Positions 8,743 to 17,776 of a stretch of DNA of 64,000 nt are shown one piece after another. The notes beneath the pieces were generated by a model, which did not search any database, had not been told where the DNA came from, and saw nothing but the letters and a program-made list of their open reading frames with translations. This DNA comes from Paraburkholderia megapolitana. Lineage in GTDB: Bacteria; Pseudomonadota; Gammaproteobacteria; Burkholderiales; Burkholderiaceae. Each line of letters begins with the position of its first letter. Positions within the stretch are counted from its first letter, which is position 1. The DNA lies in NCBI RefSeq assembly GCF_007556815.1, contig NZ_CP041745.1:310001-374000 (forward strand), in the 5' to 3' direction. A program made the translations under genes and the position numbers.

Positions 8743-9666
8743 CTATGCGCCGCCCTGAGGCAGCAGCGCGACGACTTCGTCAAGCGACGGCGAATGCGCA
8801 CCCGAATGACGGCAAGCCGCGGCACCGGCCGCGAGTGCGAACGCGAGATGCTCGTTCCAGTGACGTTGCGGCGAAGCCATCAGGCTGAACAGCAGCCCGC
8901 CGATCGACGCATCGCCGGCACCGACCGTATCCGCAACTTCGACGCGCGGCGGCTTTGCCTCGACGATCGTAGCGCCGTCGATCAATGTCGCCGTTTCCGG
9001 GCCACGCGTGACCAGCACGACGGCCGTCGGATTCAGCGCGCGCAGTTGCGCGAGCGCGGCCGTTTCATCGTCGGTCTTGAAGATGAGGCGCAAGTCTTCG
9101 TCGGAAACCTTGATCAGATCGGCGAGCGCGGCCATCCGGTGCAACGTCGGTTCGTAACCATGCGCCATCAGGTTGCGGTAGTTCGGATCGAAGCTGATCT
9201 TCACGCCACCGGCGCGCAGCGTGGCGGCGAGCGTGGCCAGCGTTTCGCCGAGCGGCTGTCGCACGAGGCTGATGCAGCCGAAGTGCGCCCACTTCACCTG
9301 CTTCATCCAGCCGTCGGGCAACTGCGATGGATCGAAGGCGAGATCCGCGCTGTTGTCGCCCATGAAGAAGTAGGTGGGCGGATGGGTTTCGTGAACGATA
9401 GCGAGCAGTGGCGCACGATCGACGCGCTGCAGGAAGCGCATGTCGAGTCCGGCCGCGACGCTCGCGTTCCAGATCTGGTCGGAGAAATAGTCGGTGCCGA
9501 GCGAGCCCGCGCAACCGGTCGGCACACCGAGCCGTGCAACGGCACGCGCGACGTTCCAGCCTGCGCCGCCGGGCACGGACAGCCAGTTCGAGGTATCGGT
9601 ACGGACGAGGTCGGTGAGGATGTCGCCTGCGGAGACGAACTGGGGCAATGTGGTCGGATCGGTCAT
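8743..9666 (-). CDS. PfkB-family carbohydrate kinase (fructokinase-like)
   Basis: A 307-residue cytosolic sugar kinase. The N-terminal GG motif (VPGGAGWNVARAVARLG, 31-47) and the C-terminal PfkB signature DTVGAGDA (246-253, catalytic Asp252) are intact. It would phosphorylate fructose or a related ketose with ATP. It is the last gene of lacI-isomerase-kinase; its ATG lies 5 bases past the isomerase stop, with GGTGA as ribosome site. A GTG at 9675 is an alternative start. Context favours a ketose made by the upstream isomerase as substrate (inference). Confidence 0.9.
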   Translation of the reverse strand: MTDPTTLPQFVSAGDILTDLVRTDTSNWLSVPGGAGWNVARAVARLGVPTGCAGSLGTDYFSDQIWNASVAAGLDMRFLQRVDRAPLLAIVHETHPPTYFFMGDNSADLAFDPSQLPDGWMKQVKWAHFGCISLVRQPLGETLATLAATLRAGGVKISFDPNYRNLMAHGYEPTLHRMAALADLIKVSDEDLRLIFKTDDETAALAQLRALNPTAVVLVTRGPETATLIDGATIVEAKPPRVEVADTVGAGDASIGGLLFSLMASPQRHWNEHLAFALAAGAAACRHSGAHSPSLDEVVALLPQGGA

Positions 9667-9671
9667 GCGGT

Positions 9672-10970
9672 TCACCGTGCGGAGAGGGTCGCGACAGGCG
9701 TATCTGACGCAGCCGAGGCGCCGTCCAGCCCATGGATCAGTACTTCGTAGCAGGCACCCATCGTGTGGTAATCGGTCTTGCCGGCGGGGCTCTTTTCATC
9801 GCTGTACTTGCGGTTGTCGCACGTGAGGATGCGGTACCACGCGCCGTACTGGTGATCGACGAAATAGCTCCAGCTATAGCGCCAGAGTTCGTCGTACCAG
9901 TCCCAGAACCGTTCGTTGCCGGTGCGTTTGCCGAGCAGCGCGGCGGTCGCGAACGTCTCGGCCTGCACCCAGAAATACTTGTCGTGATCGCAGACCGTGC
10001 CGTCCGGTCCGAAGCCGTAGTACAGGCCGCCGTGATCGTTGTCCCATGCGCGCGACATCGCGGCGTCGAAGAGTTCGATGGCGCGCGGCAGCAGCCACGG
10101 CAGCGGCCGGTGACGTTCGAGGATCAGCAGCAGCTTCGCCCATTCGGTCTGGTGACCAGGCTGGAAGCCCCACGGACGGAAGATGTTCGAACTGTCTTCC
10201 TCGTTGTAGTGCCAGTCGACCGACCAGTCCGCATGAAAATGCTCCCACACAAGTCCCTGCGACAGCTTCGCCTGGCGCAGCGTGATGTTCGACGCGACGC
10301 GTTCCGCACGGTCGAGATAGACGAGGTGGCCGGTTGCTTCATAGGCGGCGAGCAGCGCCTCGGTGGTGTGCATGTTCGCGTTTTGCCCGCGATAGCCGCT
10401 CACCTGCCAGTCGGCCGTCGCTTCGTCGGCGTAGAGACCGCCAGCAGCATCCCAGAAGCGCTTCTCCATCAATTCGAAGGTGGCAGCGATTAGCGGTTTC
10501 GCTTCCTCGACACCGGCCATTGCCGCATGCGCGTAGGCGAGCAGCACGAACGCGAGGCCGTAGCAGTGGCGCGTGCCGTCGAGCGTGTGCTTCTCGCCGT
10601 CGCGCCATTCGAGTTCCCAGTCGTAGCCTTCGTGCCGCGGGTCCCAGTGCACTTCGCGCAGAAAGCGTAGCCCGTGACGCGCGTACTCGAGATGCTGCGG
10701 ATCGCCGAATTGCCGATACGCCATCGCGTAGTTGAAGACGAAGCGGCAACTGCTGACCAGATGCCGCGTCGTGCGGTTGTAGATCGAACCGTCGTCGCGG
10801 AAGAAGTGATAGAAACCGCCGGTCGAATCGAGCACGTTCGGCGCGTAGAAGCGCAACGTGTCCTCGATGTGCGACAGCAGGAAGCCGCGCTCGCGGAAAC
10901 TTGCAACGGGCGGCACGGCTACCGGTGCGTCCGCGGAAGGGGTGGATTGAAGCGTGTCGGTCTGCGTCAT
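9672..10970 (-). CDS. AGE-family epimerase/isomerase (mannose isomerase-like)
   Basis: A 432-residue (alpha/alpha)6-barrel enzyme of the N-acylglucosamine 2-epimerase superfamily. Characteristic His-containing motifs are visible: NANMHTTEALLAAYE, GFQPGHQTEWAKLLL and TDYHTMGACYE. These fit the aldose-ketose isomerases of the YihS/mannose isomerase group, which interconvert mannose and fructose, better than GlcNAc epimerases, which usually bind ATP. The start overlaps the lacI stop (ATGA), so translation is coupled. Substrate assignment is inference from motif and kinase neighbour. Confidence 0.87.
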   Translation of the reverse strand: MTQTDTLQSTPSADAPVAVPPVASFRERGFLLSHIEDTLRFYAPNVLDSTGGFYHFFRDDGSIYNRTTRHLVSSCRFVFNYAMAYRQFGDPQHLEYARHGLRFLREVHWDPRHEGYDWELEWRDGEKHTLDGTRHCYGLAFVLLAYAHAAMAGVEEAKPLIAATFELMEKRFWDAAGGLYADEATADWQVSGYRGQNANMHTTEALLAAYEATGHLVYLDRAERVASNITLRQAKLSQGLVWEHFHADWSVDWHYNEEDSSNIFRPWGFQPGHQTEWAKLLLILERHRPLPWLLPRAIELFDAAMSRAWDNDHGGLYYGFGPDGTVCDHDKYFWVQAETFATAALLGKRTGNERFWDWYDELWRYSWSYFVDHQYGAWYRILTCDNRKYSDEKSPAGKTDYHTMGACYEVLIHGLDGASAASDTPVATLSAR

Positions 10971-11953
10971 GGCTTGTTCACTGAAGTGCTGGCGCGGGTA
11001 ATCAGGTGGACGGGTAAGCGGATTTCGAGTTCGGGTGGCGTGTCGGCAAGCAGCAGTTCGACGCCGCGTCGCCCGAGCGCTTCCTTGTCGACCGCGATGG
11101 TGGACAGCGGCGGTGTGGCGTGTGCGGCAGCAGGAATGTCGTCGAAGCCGATGATCGCAATGTCTTGCGGCACGCGCAGCCCGCGTGCAAGGCAGACGCG
11201 CAGCGCAGCGAGCGCTGCTGCGTCGTTATAGGCAAAGACGGCGTCGGGCCGCGGACCGGATGCGTCGAGCAGACGCTGCATGGCGAGCGCGGCGCCCGTG
11301 TCCGGATCGAGGCCGGCGTCGATCGGTGCTTCGAGCGACGGGTCGAACAGCAGGCCCGCTTCGAAGAACGCGCGCCGGTAGCCGAGTGCACGCTCCGCAA
11401 TACTGAAGTGCGCAAGCGATCCGCCGATAAACGCGATGCGCTTGCGCTTCAGTTCGAACAGATGCTGCATCGCGAGCGCGGCGCCGGCCGCGTTGTCGAG
11501 ATTCACCGAGCGCAGGCCGTGCGCCCACAAGTCGATCAGCACGAGCGGCCGCTGCATTGCGACGAGCGTTGCCAGCGTTTCGGGTTCGACGAAACCGGCT
11601 ACGGCGATCGCATCGGGCGCGTGCACACGCATTTGCTGAGCGACGTCTTCGGTCGGGCCCGCGGTGAGCAGCGACGGCACGATTCCGCGTTCGCGGCATG
11701 CATCCTCAACGCCGTGCAGCACGTGCGAGAAGAACGGTGTGGTCGTGAAGTTGTTGTGCTGACGATGCAGCAGGAACGTCAGCCTGCGAATGCGCGGGCG
11801 CAACTGCGCTGCGTCGTAACCGAGCCGGCGCGCAGTCTCGACGACCCGCACCCGGGTCGCGTCCGACAGGCCGGGCTGATTTTTCAGCGCGCGCGAAACC
11901 GTGCCGATCGACACGCTTGCTTCACGGGCGACATCGCGAATGGTGGTGGTCAT
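10967..11953 (-). CDS. LacI-family transcriptional regulator
   Basis: A 328-residue repressor. The LacI HTH sits at the N-terminus (TIRDVAREASVSIGTVSRALK, 4-24, split here for reference), followed by the hinge and a periplasmic-binding-protein-like sensor (VFAYNDAAALAAL, IIGFDDIPAA). It heads the isomerase-kinase operon, so it probably responds to the operon's sugar and controls its own transcription. Two 8-bp repeats that could be its operators lie upstream. Confidence 0.93.
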   Translation of the reverse strand: MTTTIRDVAREASVSIGTVSRALKNQPGLSDATRVRVVETARRLGYDAAQLRPRIRRLTFLLHRQHNNFTTTPFFSHVLHGVEDACRERGIVPSLLTAGPTEDVAQQMRVHAPDAIAVAGFVEPETLATLVAMQRPLVLIDLWAHGLRSVNLDNAAGAALAMQHLFELKRKRIAFIGGSLAHFSIAERALGYRRAFFEAGLLFDPSLEAPIDAGLDPDTGAALAMQRLLDASGPRPDAVFAYNDAAALAALRVCLARGLRVPQDIAIIGFDDIPAAAHATPPLSTIAVDKEALGRRGVELLLADTPPELEIRLPVHLITRASTSVNKP

Positions 11954-12006
11954 CGATCAGGGCAGACGCGGGTGCGCCGCAGCGGTTTCAGGTGTCGAGG
12001 ATTGTA

Positions 12007-12014
12007 TAGTAAAA
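12007..12014. promoter_or_regulatory. Candidate LacI operator half, promoter-proximal copy
   Basis: TAGTAAAA inside GTATAGTAAAACG. On the minus strand the same bases read TTTTACTATACAAT and overlap a plausible -10 box for the lacI operon. A second copy starts exactly 90 bp away at 12097. Paired, spaced operators are common for LacI-family repressors; binding is inference. Confidence 0.35.
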
Positions 12015-12093
12015 CGTCGACAGAAAACCCCTTAAACCACTTGATCAATACGCGTAGATACCCGTATACAGGCTCTTCTATGATAAATGTGCT

Positions 12094-12114
12094 GTTTAGT
12101 AAAATTCGCTAAAC
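12094..12114. promoter_or_regulatory. Candidate LacI operator, distal copy, with inverted repeat
   Basis: GTTTAG-TAAAATTCG-CTAAAC is a 6+6 bp inverted repeat that also contains the second TAGTAAAA copy. It overlaps the stop codon of the chemoreceptor gene and lies about 140 bp upstream of the lacI start. It may be an operator for the sugar operon or part of the end of the chemoreceptor transcript. Confidence 0.33.
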
Positions 12115-13692
12115 GAGTGTTAAGGCCGGTGCTTCACCGACCCGGAAGATCGCCACGGCTTCGCGCAGGACGGACGCTTCGTCGGCGAGTGCGTTGGCTG
12201 CCGAGGCCGCTTTCTGCACGAGCAGCGCGTTGTGCTGCGTCATCTGATCCATCTGCGAGACGGCCCGGTTGATCTGCTCGATGCCCGAACTCTGTTCGTC
12301 GGAGGCATGCGAGATTTCGTCGATCAGCGCCGCCACGCTTTGCACGGAGCCGAGCATTTCGACGATCGTGCTGCCTGCCTTGCGAACCGTTTCGGTACCG
12401 GTTTCGACCTCCGTGGTCACCGCGGCGATCAGCGCGGAGATTTCTTTGGCCGCCTGCGAGCTGCGGTGCGCGAGCGCCCGCACTTCCTGCGCGACGACTG
12501 CGAAGCCGCGACCCGACTGGCCGGCGCGAGCTGCTTCGACGGCTGCGTTCAGCGCGAGCAGGTTGGTCTGAAACGCTATGCCTTCGATCACCGAGGTGAT
12601 GCTGCGAATTTTCTGCGACCGTTCGCTCAGCGATTCCATGCGGTTCATCGCCTCGACGGCGGCTTCGTTGCCGTCTTCCGCTTTCGACGATGCGTGCAGT
12701 GCCAGCACGTTCGCTTCGCGCGCGTGATCGGCGTTGGCCTTCACGGTCGCGGCGAGCTGTTCCATGCTGCTTGCCGTTTGCTGGATGCCGGCGGCGTGCT
12801 CGTCGGTGCGATGCGAGAGCGCGTGATTGCCGTTGGCGATTTCACCGGTCGCGTGCGAGATGCCGTGCGCCGCATGCTGGATTGCGCCGATCATCGCGGC
12901 GAGCCGGTCGCGCATCGCGAGCATCGCGTGCAGCACGCTGTGGGTTGTACCGTGCGCAGCGTGTTCTATGCGCACGTCGATCGCGAGATCGCCCTGGGCG
13001 ATTGCGTTAGCGATCGCCGCCGCATACGCGGGCTCTCCGCCGAGCTGTCGATACAACGACCGCGCCATCGTCCAGCACAACGCGCCGACGACGATCGCGC
13101 CAAGCGCAATGCACGCGGCAACGAGCACCTGCACGGTACGCGCGACACTCTGCGCACGATCGTATTCGCGTTGCGCCGATTCGACCTGCAGTTGCCGCAG
13201 CGCGGAGGTCTCGCGCTTCACGCGCTGCGCCGCCGGTTCGAGCGCCTGCGTGACGACCCACTGCGCTTCCGACAGATTGTTCGCCTTCAGAAAAGCCACC
13301 GTCGGCGCGATGCCTTTGTCGCGCAACGTGGTCCAGTCGTCGGCGAAGCGGTTCGCGAGCGCGCGTTCCTGCGAGTCGAGCGGATACGCGCGATATTCGC
13401 CGAGCCAGCGGTCGATGCTCGCGATATTGCGCGACGCGGCATCGACCACCGCCGATGTTTTTGCCGCCGCCGGATCGAGCACCGCATCGCTGATCGCGTA
13501 GTGCGTTTGCGCAGCGAGATCGTCGATCGACGAGATGCGTTGCAGCGCTTTCGCGCGGCCTTCGAAGACCTGCTCGAGCGCGGCATCGGTACGCGCGACG
13601 CCATACAGACCGATGCCGCCGGCGGCGACCAGAACGAGAACGACGACGGACATCAGCAGATACAGACGGGTTTTGACGGTAAGGCGGGTCAT
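12109..13692 (-). CDS. Methyl-accepting chemotaxis protein
   Basis: A 527-residue inner-membrane receptor: short cytoplasmic start, TM1 (about 8-30), a helical periplasmic four-helix-bundle-type sensor, TM2 (about 187-212), HAMP, and a long signalling coiled coil. The conserved hairpin tip ([18 protein letters not shown] followed by [16 protein letters not shown]) that contacts CheA/CheW is intact. The C-terminus lacks a CheR-binding NWETF-like pentapeptide. The ATG at 13692 gives a normal N-terminus; the longer frame to 13836 does not. A good sigma-28 promoter lies upstream. Ligand unknown. Confidence 0.93.
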   Translation of the reverse strand: MTRLTVKTRLYLLMSVVVLVLVAAGGIGLYGVARTDAALEQVFEGRAKALQRISSIDDLAAQTHYAISDAVLDPAAAKTSAVVDAASRNIASIDRWLGEYRAYPLDSQERALANRFADDWTTLRDKGIAPTVAFLKANNLSEAQWVVTQALEPAAQRVKRETSALRQLQVESAQREYDRAQSVARTVQVLVAACIALGAIVVGALCWTMARSLYRQLGGEPAYAAAIANAIAQGDLAIDVRIEHAAHGTTHSVLHAMLAMRDRLAAMIGAIQHAAHGISHATGEIANGNHALSHRTDEHAAGIQQTASSMEQLAATVKANADHAREANVLALHASSKAEDGNEAAVEAMNRMESLSERSQKIRSITSVIEGIAFQTNLLALNAAVEAARAGQSGRGFAVVAQEVRALAHRSSQAAKEISALIAAVTTEVETGTETVRKAGSTIVEMLGSVQSVAALIDEISHASDEQSSGIEQINRAVSQMDQMTQHNALLVQKAASAANALADEASVLREAVAIFRVGEAPALTLV

Positions 13693-13854
13693 GTGTGTGC
13701 GGGAAGTTGAAGCGCGGGTGGCAACGCGAATGACGTGACGTTGCCGGGATTGGGCGTTGCGCATTGCGCGATCAGGGTTGCTTCGCTCGGCGCAACGGAA
13801 CGGAAAGACGGGCGCGAGGACATCGCAAAGAGCCAAAAACGGTGGACGTTCGGC

Positions 13855-13881
13855 TTATCGGCGGGGATGGCGGCGAATTAA
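13855..13881 (-). promoter_or_regulatory. Sigma-28 (FliA) promoter for the chemoreceptor
   Basis: On the minus strand the sequence reads TTAA, 15 bases, then GCCGATAA. The FliA consensus is TAAA-N15-GCCGATAA, so the -10 is perfect, the spacing is exact and the -35 has one mismatch class. It lies about 160 bases before the chemoreceptor ATG, placing the gene in the flagellar/chemotaxis regulon. Confidence 0.7.
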
Positions 13882-14013
13882 GTGAATCTTTGATGAAGCG
13901 TGGCACTGCGGCGGTGCATTTGCCGATTGGGTAGTGCGACGTAACGAGTCGCGCGATCTAGCCCATCCGGCCTAAGCGACAGTCCGCGCCTTTGTGGGTG
14001 AAATGATCGTCCG

Positions 14014-14041
14014 CAAGAAAAAAGCCGCACGGGGCGGCTTT
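14014..14041 (-). terminator. Rho-independent terminator after the BASS transporter
   Basis: On the minus strand a stem of AAAGCCGC/GCGGCTTT (14021-14028 with 14034-14041, loop 14029-14033) is followed by a run of six or more T residues. It lies about 60 bases past the transporter stop. Confidence 0.8.
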
Positions 14042-14101
14042 CGTCGATCACGCACAGGAAGGTCTGCGCTCATGAACATCCGGTTCGCATCCGGCGCGGC
14101 A

Positions 14102-15127
14102 TCAACGCCGCGCCACCGCCGCGGGGCCGCTTTTTTGCGCGGCCGCGCGTCCTTCGCCGCTCGTGTCGCGCGCGCCCCAGCGCTGCGCGAGCGCGGCGCA
14201 CACCATCAGCTGGATCTGGTGGAACAGCATGAGCGGCAGCACGACGGCACCGACCGCATGCGACGCGAAGATGACCTTCGCCATCGGTACACCGGCGGCA
14301 AGACTCTTCTTCGATCCGCAGAACACGATCGTGATCTGATCCGCGCGGTTGAAGCCGAGCCGCTTGCTGACGAACATCGTGAGGGCGAGCGCCAGCGCGA
14401 GCAGCACTGCATTGACCACGACGAGCCCGCCAAGCGCGCTGAGCGGAATGTGATGCCACAAGCCTTCATTCACTGCTTCGCTGAAGGCGCCGTACACGAC
14501 GAGCAGGATCGAGCCCTGGTCGACGAACTTCAGTACGCCGCGATTGCGCTCGATCCAGTCGCCGATCAGCGGCCGCAGCAACTGCCCGGCAATGAACGGC
14601 ACAAGCAGCTGCAACACGATGTTCCACACCGTATGCCACGGCGATGTGCCGCCGGCAGACTGGTTAGTGACAACCACTCCGACCAGTGCGGGCGTGATGA
14701 AGATGCCGAGCAGGCTCGATGCGGACGCGCTGCACACCGCGGCGGGCACATTGCCCTTGGCGATCGACGTGAACGCGATGGACGACTGCACCGTCGACGG
14801 CAACGTACAGAGGAAGAGGACCCCGGCGTAGAGCGCGGGCGTAACGAGCGGCGAAAGGAGCGGTTTGAGCGCGAGGCCGAGCAGCGGAAACAGCGCGAAC
14901 GTGCTGAGCAGTACGACGAGGTGCAGGCGCCAGTGCGTCGCTCCCGCCACGATCGCTTCGCGCGACAGCTTGGCGCCGTGCAGGAAGAACAGCAGGCCGA
15001 TCGCGACGTTCGTCAGCCAGTTGAACGCGACACCGGCCTGGCCGTGTACGGGCAGGAGGCTGGCGAAGATCACGGTGCCGATCAGGCACAGCGTGAAGTT
15101 GTCGGGAAGCAGTTTCGGGCGGGCCAT
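14102..15127 (-). CDS. Bile acid:sodium symporter (BASS) family transporter
   Basis: A 341-residue inner-membrane protein with about ten hydrophobic helices. It has the family's unwound motifs, including LCTLPSTVQSSIAFTSIAKGN in the middle and FCGSKKSLAAGVPMAKVIF near the end. Bacterial members move organic anions or 2-oxo acids with sodium. The ATG at 15127 begins MARPKLLPDNF, usual for the family; the upstream extension is arginine-rich and unlikely. The C-terminal tail is soluble and alanine-rich. Substrate unknown. Confidence 0.9.
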   Translation of the reverse strand: MARPKLLPDNFTLCLIGTVIFASLLPVHGQAGVAFNWLTNVAIGLLFFLHGAKLSREAIVAGATHWRLHLVVLLSTFALFPLLGLALKPLLSPLVTPALYAGVLFLCTLPSTVQSSIAFTSIAKGNVPAAVCSASASSLLGIFITPALVGVVVTNQSAGGTSPWHTVWNIVLQLLVPFIAGQLLRPLIGDWIERNRGVLKFVDQGSILLVVYGAFSEAVNEGLWHHIPLSALGGLVVVNAVLLALALALTMFVSKRLGFNRADQITIVFCGSKKSLAAGVPMAKVIFASHAVGAVVLPLMLFHQIQLMVCAALAQRWGARDTSGEGRAAAQKSGPAAVARR

Positions 15128-15428
15128 CTTCGGAATCTCGATACGGTAGTGCTTGAATCGCCGCGGTGTCCTGGCAACGCGACGACGCGTGCTACGCACG
15201 CTCAGGTGCGGCTATTGTCCCGGCAAAGCGATTGAAAATGCAAATTCATTTGAGACATTGATTGATGAATTGCTGGCATGAGACGGGTCTTTCCTGTCGG
15301 TATCGACGGTCGCGCTCTTATCTTTCGATCTGGTCTAAAAATGCCGCCGTAGTTTTTGCTGGAAACGTTTCTGGTTAAAAAGCGATGAGGGTTTTTTCCG
15401 TCTATTCAACGATTGTTTTCCCGGGCGG

Positions 15429-15452
15429 TTATTCGCCGGATTATTCGCCGGA
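15429..15452. repeat. Perfect 12-bp tandem repeat (two copies)
   Basis: TTATTCGCCGGA occurs twice with no spacer at 15429-15440 and 15441-15452, about 210 bp before the secreted glycine-rich gene. Directly repeated 12-mers one helical turn apart are a typical binding layout for response regulators, but the regulator is not known. Confidence 0.5.
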
Positions 15453-15460
15453 ACGCCGCA

Positions 15461-15475
15461 GTAACACGGTGTTAC
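15461..15475. promoter_or_regulatory. Perfect palindrome GTAACAC-G-GTGTTAC
   Basis: A 15-bp perfect palindrome just downstream of the tandem 12-mers and upstream of the secreted glycine-rich gene. It looks like the binding site of a dimeric regulator. No promoter hexamers could be placed with confidence. Confidence 0.4.
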
Positions 15476-15659
15476 AACCGTTCGGCGGGCATAACACTTT
15501 TTGGCTCGACACGTTTTAGGGGGACCCATAAATTACTGTACAGGGCCATCGGGGATAGCTGCGGATGCGAAAAATGCGCATCGGATGTGATTTCCCCGGA
15601 CAGATTCCGTTGTCGTCCGAGCGGCGGGTCTGGGCGGGTCGTCGGGCAGGTGGATTACC

Positions 15660-16175
15660 GTGCAAGCAGCATCGTCAACAGCGAAGCAGTGGTTATTGGG
15701 CGCGATTCTCGTCGTCCTGGCTTCGTTCGCCCAAGCGAGACCCGTGATGATGGGGCACGGCGGCTTCGGTGGCGGCTTCGGCGGCGGTGGTGGCGGCGGG
15801 CACTTTGCTCATTTCGCGCCGCGGTCGTTCGGTGGCGGCGGACGCCCCGATGCCCGTAGCTTCAGCAACTACGGCAATCGTCCCGACCGTGTCATGAATG
15901 TGGCGCGTGGCCCGGGTGTGATGCCCGGCGGCAATGGTTTCCGCGGCATTCCGCGCATGGCCCCGCGCGCCGCGCCGCAGTATGCCGGCGCGATCACACC
16001 GGTAAGCGCCGAAACGCGGCCGGTGCCGCGCCAGTCCGGCAATTCGACCATGGTCCGGGCCGGCTCGATCCGCGAAGACGTCGCGCGATATAACGAAGAG
16101 CGCGGTTTTAGCCGGCCGCCACCCCGACCGCCCGAAGACCTCTCGCGCCCCGGCGCGTCGCCCTATCGCAACTGA
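15660..16175 (+). CDS. Secreted glycine-rich protein of unknown function
   Basis: A 171-residue protein from a GTG start with AGGTGG upstream. It has a signal peptide (WLLGAILVVLASFAQA, cleavage after about residue 26), then a Gly/His-rich stretch (about 34-60), Pro/Arg-rich low-complexity sequence, and a more ordered tail with REDVARYNEERG. The composition predicts a disordered exported protein. No enzyme motif is seen. Nearby sequence repeats suggest regulated expression. Confidence 0.72.
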   Translation: MQAASSTAKQWLLGAILVVLASFAQARPVMMGHGGFGGGFGGGGGGGHFAHFAPRSFGGGGRPDARSFSNYGNRPDRVMNVARGPGVMPGGNGFRGIPRMAPRAAPQYAGAITPVSAETRPVPRQSGNSTMVRAGSIREDVARYNEERGFSRPPPRPPEDLSRPGASPYRN

Positions 16176-16450
16176 GCGGGCTCTGCGGTAACCCAGCCGC
16201 TTTTTCCTCTTCCTTTTGCTCCGTCACCGCCTGGTGGCGCGATTTCGCACGTCCATAAGTGACGTATGCACACCACACTTTTTTGAAATTGCTCGCTCGC
16301 AAGAAGGGGTTCGTCATCCAATTGTCAGAGGCGTGCGGCAGTGCATCATCCGCGCGCCGGATTACGCCCGGTTGAATCCGCCGCTTTAGCCGTACCGGGC
16401 ATGAGCAGTCGATAAAACGGTTTGTGGCAGTGCAGTTTGTCCTGTTTCAC

Positions 16451-16470
16451 TCGACCCGTTATCAGGTCGA
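16451..16470. promoter_or_regulatory. Inverted repeat TCGACC-N8-GGTCGA upstream of porin
   Basis: A perfect 6+6 bp repeat about 200 bp before the porin start. It could be an operator or a hairpin in a leader RNA. Confidence 0.35.
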
Positions 16471-16517
16471 TATCAGTAAAAACTAATCAGAACGCTATAC
16501 CGGCAATAACCGTACAT

Positions 16518-16535
16518 ATTTTTGTCCATAAAAAT
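16518..16535. promoter_or_regulatory. Inverted repeat ATTTTT-N6-AAAAAT upstream of porin
   Basis: A perfect 6+6 bp A/T repeat about 130 bp before the porin start, in otherwise GC-rich DNA. It may be an activator or nucleoid-protein site. Confidence 0.35.
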
Positions 16536-16665
16536 GGTCCGCAAACATGGTTGAGCCCTGATTGGCTCGACGATCGACCGGATACCAACAAGCAGCAGGC
16601 AACAACGGTTCGCGTGAGCTCCCCGCCGCACAGCCACCTCACTTTTGACAAAGACTGGAGAATCC

Positions 16666-17760
16666 ATGAGAACAACAATGGTCAGCGATGTGCTGAAAAC
16701 GTCCTTGAAGGCGATCGTCGTGGCAGGTTTACTGGCGGGCGCATCGTCGGCGTTCGCGCAATCGAGCGTGCAGCTTTACGGTCAGGTCGACGAATGGGTC
16801 GGCTCGCAGAAATTCCCGGGCAACCAGCGTTCGTGGGTGGTCGGCGGCGGCGGGATGTCGACTTCGTACTGGGGCATAAAGGGCAGCGAAGACCTGGGCG
16901 GCGGCTACAAGGCCATCTTCACACTCGAAGACTTCTTCCTCGCGCAGAACGGCCAGTATGGCCGTTTCCCTGGCGACCGTTTCTTTGCGCGTAACTCGTA
17001 CGTCGGCATCGAGTCGCCTTACGGCACCGTCACGGCCGGCCGTCTGACCACGCAACTGTTCGTGTCGACGATCCTGTTCAATCCGTTCATCGACTCGTAT
17101 ACGTTCTCGCCGATGGTGTATCACGTGTTCCTCGGCCTCGGCACGTTCCCGACCTACACGACGGACCAGGGCGTGGTCGGCGATTCGGGTTGGGATAACG
17201 CGATCCAGTATCAGACACCGAACTTCAACGGTTTGAGCGGGGCTGTGATGTACGGCTTCGGCAACAACGCGTCGGACAACAGCCTGAAGAAGTGGAGTGC
17301 GCAGGCGTTGTATTTCCATGGTCCGTTTGCGGCGACCGCGGTGTATCAGTACGTGAACTTCAACACGAGCGTTCCCGCCGATCCGAGCGAACTGAACAGT
17401 CTCGTCACCGGCCTGAAGAGTCAGAGCGTCGCGCAACTGGGCCTCTCGTACGACCTCAAGTACGTGAAGTTCTTTGGTCAGTACATGTACACGAAGAATG
17501 TTCGCGACGTGTTCGGCAACTGGCACGTGAATACCGCGCAAGGCGGCGTCAGTGTGCCGCTCGGTACGGGTACCGTGATGGCGTCGTACGCCTATTCGCG
17601 CGACAAAGGTGGGCTCGACCAGACGCATCAGACGTGGGCGCTCGGCTACGACTATCCGTTGTCGAAGCGCACGGATGTGTATGCGGCGTATATGAACGAC
17701 CACATTAGTAGCCAGTCGACTGGGGATACGTTTGGGGTGGGGGTTCGGGCGAAGTTTTAG
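16666..17760 (+). CDS. General porin (Gram-negative trimeric porin family)
   Basis: A 364-residue outer-membrane beta-barrel. The signal peptide (about 1-32, ending AGASSAFA) is followed by the usual first strand SSVQLYGQVDEWVG, repeated amphipathic strands with WGIKGSEDLGGGYKAIF and FARNSYVGIESPYGTVTAGR, and a C-terminal Phe (VRAKF) that directs BAM insertion. The ATG at 16666 follows TGGAG; an earlier ATG at 16645 adds residues before the signal peptide. It would admit small hydrophilic solutes. A hairpin follows the stop. Confidence 0.93.
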   Translation: MRTTMVSDVLKTSLKAIVVAGLLAGASSAFAQSSVQLYGQVDEWVGSQKFPGNQRSWVVGGGGMSTSYWGIKGSEDLGGGYKAIFTLEDFFLAQNGQYGRFPGDRFFARNSYVGIESPYGTVTAGRLTTQLFVSTILFNPFIDSYTFSPMVYHVFLGLGTFPTYTTDQGVVGDSGWDNAIQYQTPNFNGLSGAVMYGFGNNASDNSLKKWSAQALYFHGPFAATAVYQYVNFNTSVPADPSELNSLVTGLKSQSVAQLGLSYDLKYVKFFGQYMYTKNVRDVFGNWHVNTAQGGVSVPLGTGTVMASYAYSRDKGGLDQTHQTWALGYDYPLSKRTDVYAAYMNDHISSQSTGDTFGVGVRAKF

Positions 17761-17776
17761 GGGTTGTGCGGGCCGG

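Larger units (their letters stand above)
15128..15659. other. 532-bp intergenic region
   Basis: No gene is supported. It must hold the divergent promoters of the BASS transporter and the secreted glycine-rich protein. It is richer in A/T than the genes around it and contains a 12-bp tandem repeat and a 15-bp palindrome (listed separately). Confidence 0.6.
16176..16665. other. 490-bp intergenic region before the porin
   Basis: No gene is supported. The last 270 bases are A/T-rich for this genome and carry two inverted repeats (listed separately), consistent with a long regulated porin promoter and leader. Confidence 0.55.

Noticed and set aside
12109..12200. CheR-binding pentapeptide at the chemoreceptor C-terminus
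   Set aside because: The protein ends GEAPALTLV, with no NWETF-like motif.
15700..15850. Glycine-rich stretch read as a repeat or CRISPR-like array
   Set aside because: It is low-complexity coding sequence of one exported protein, without spacers.
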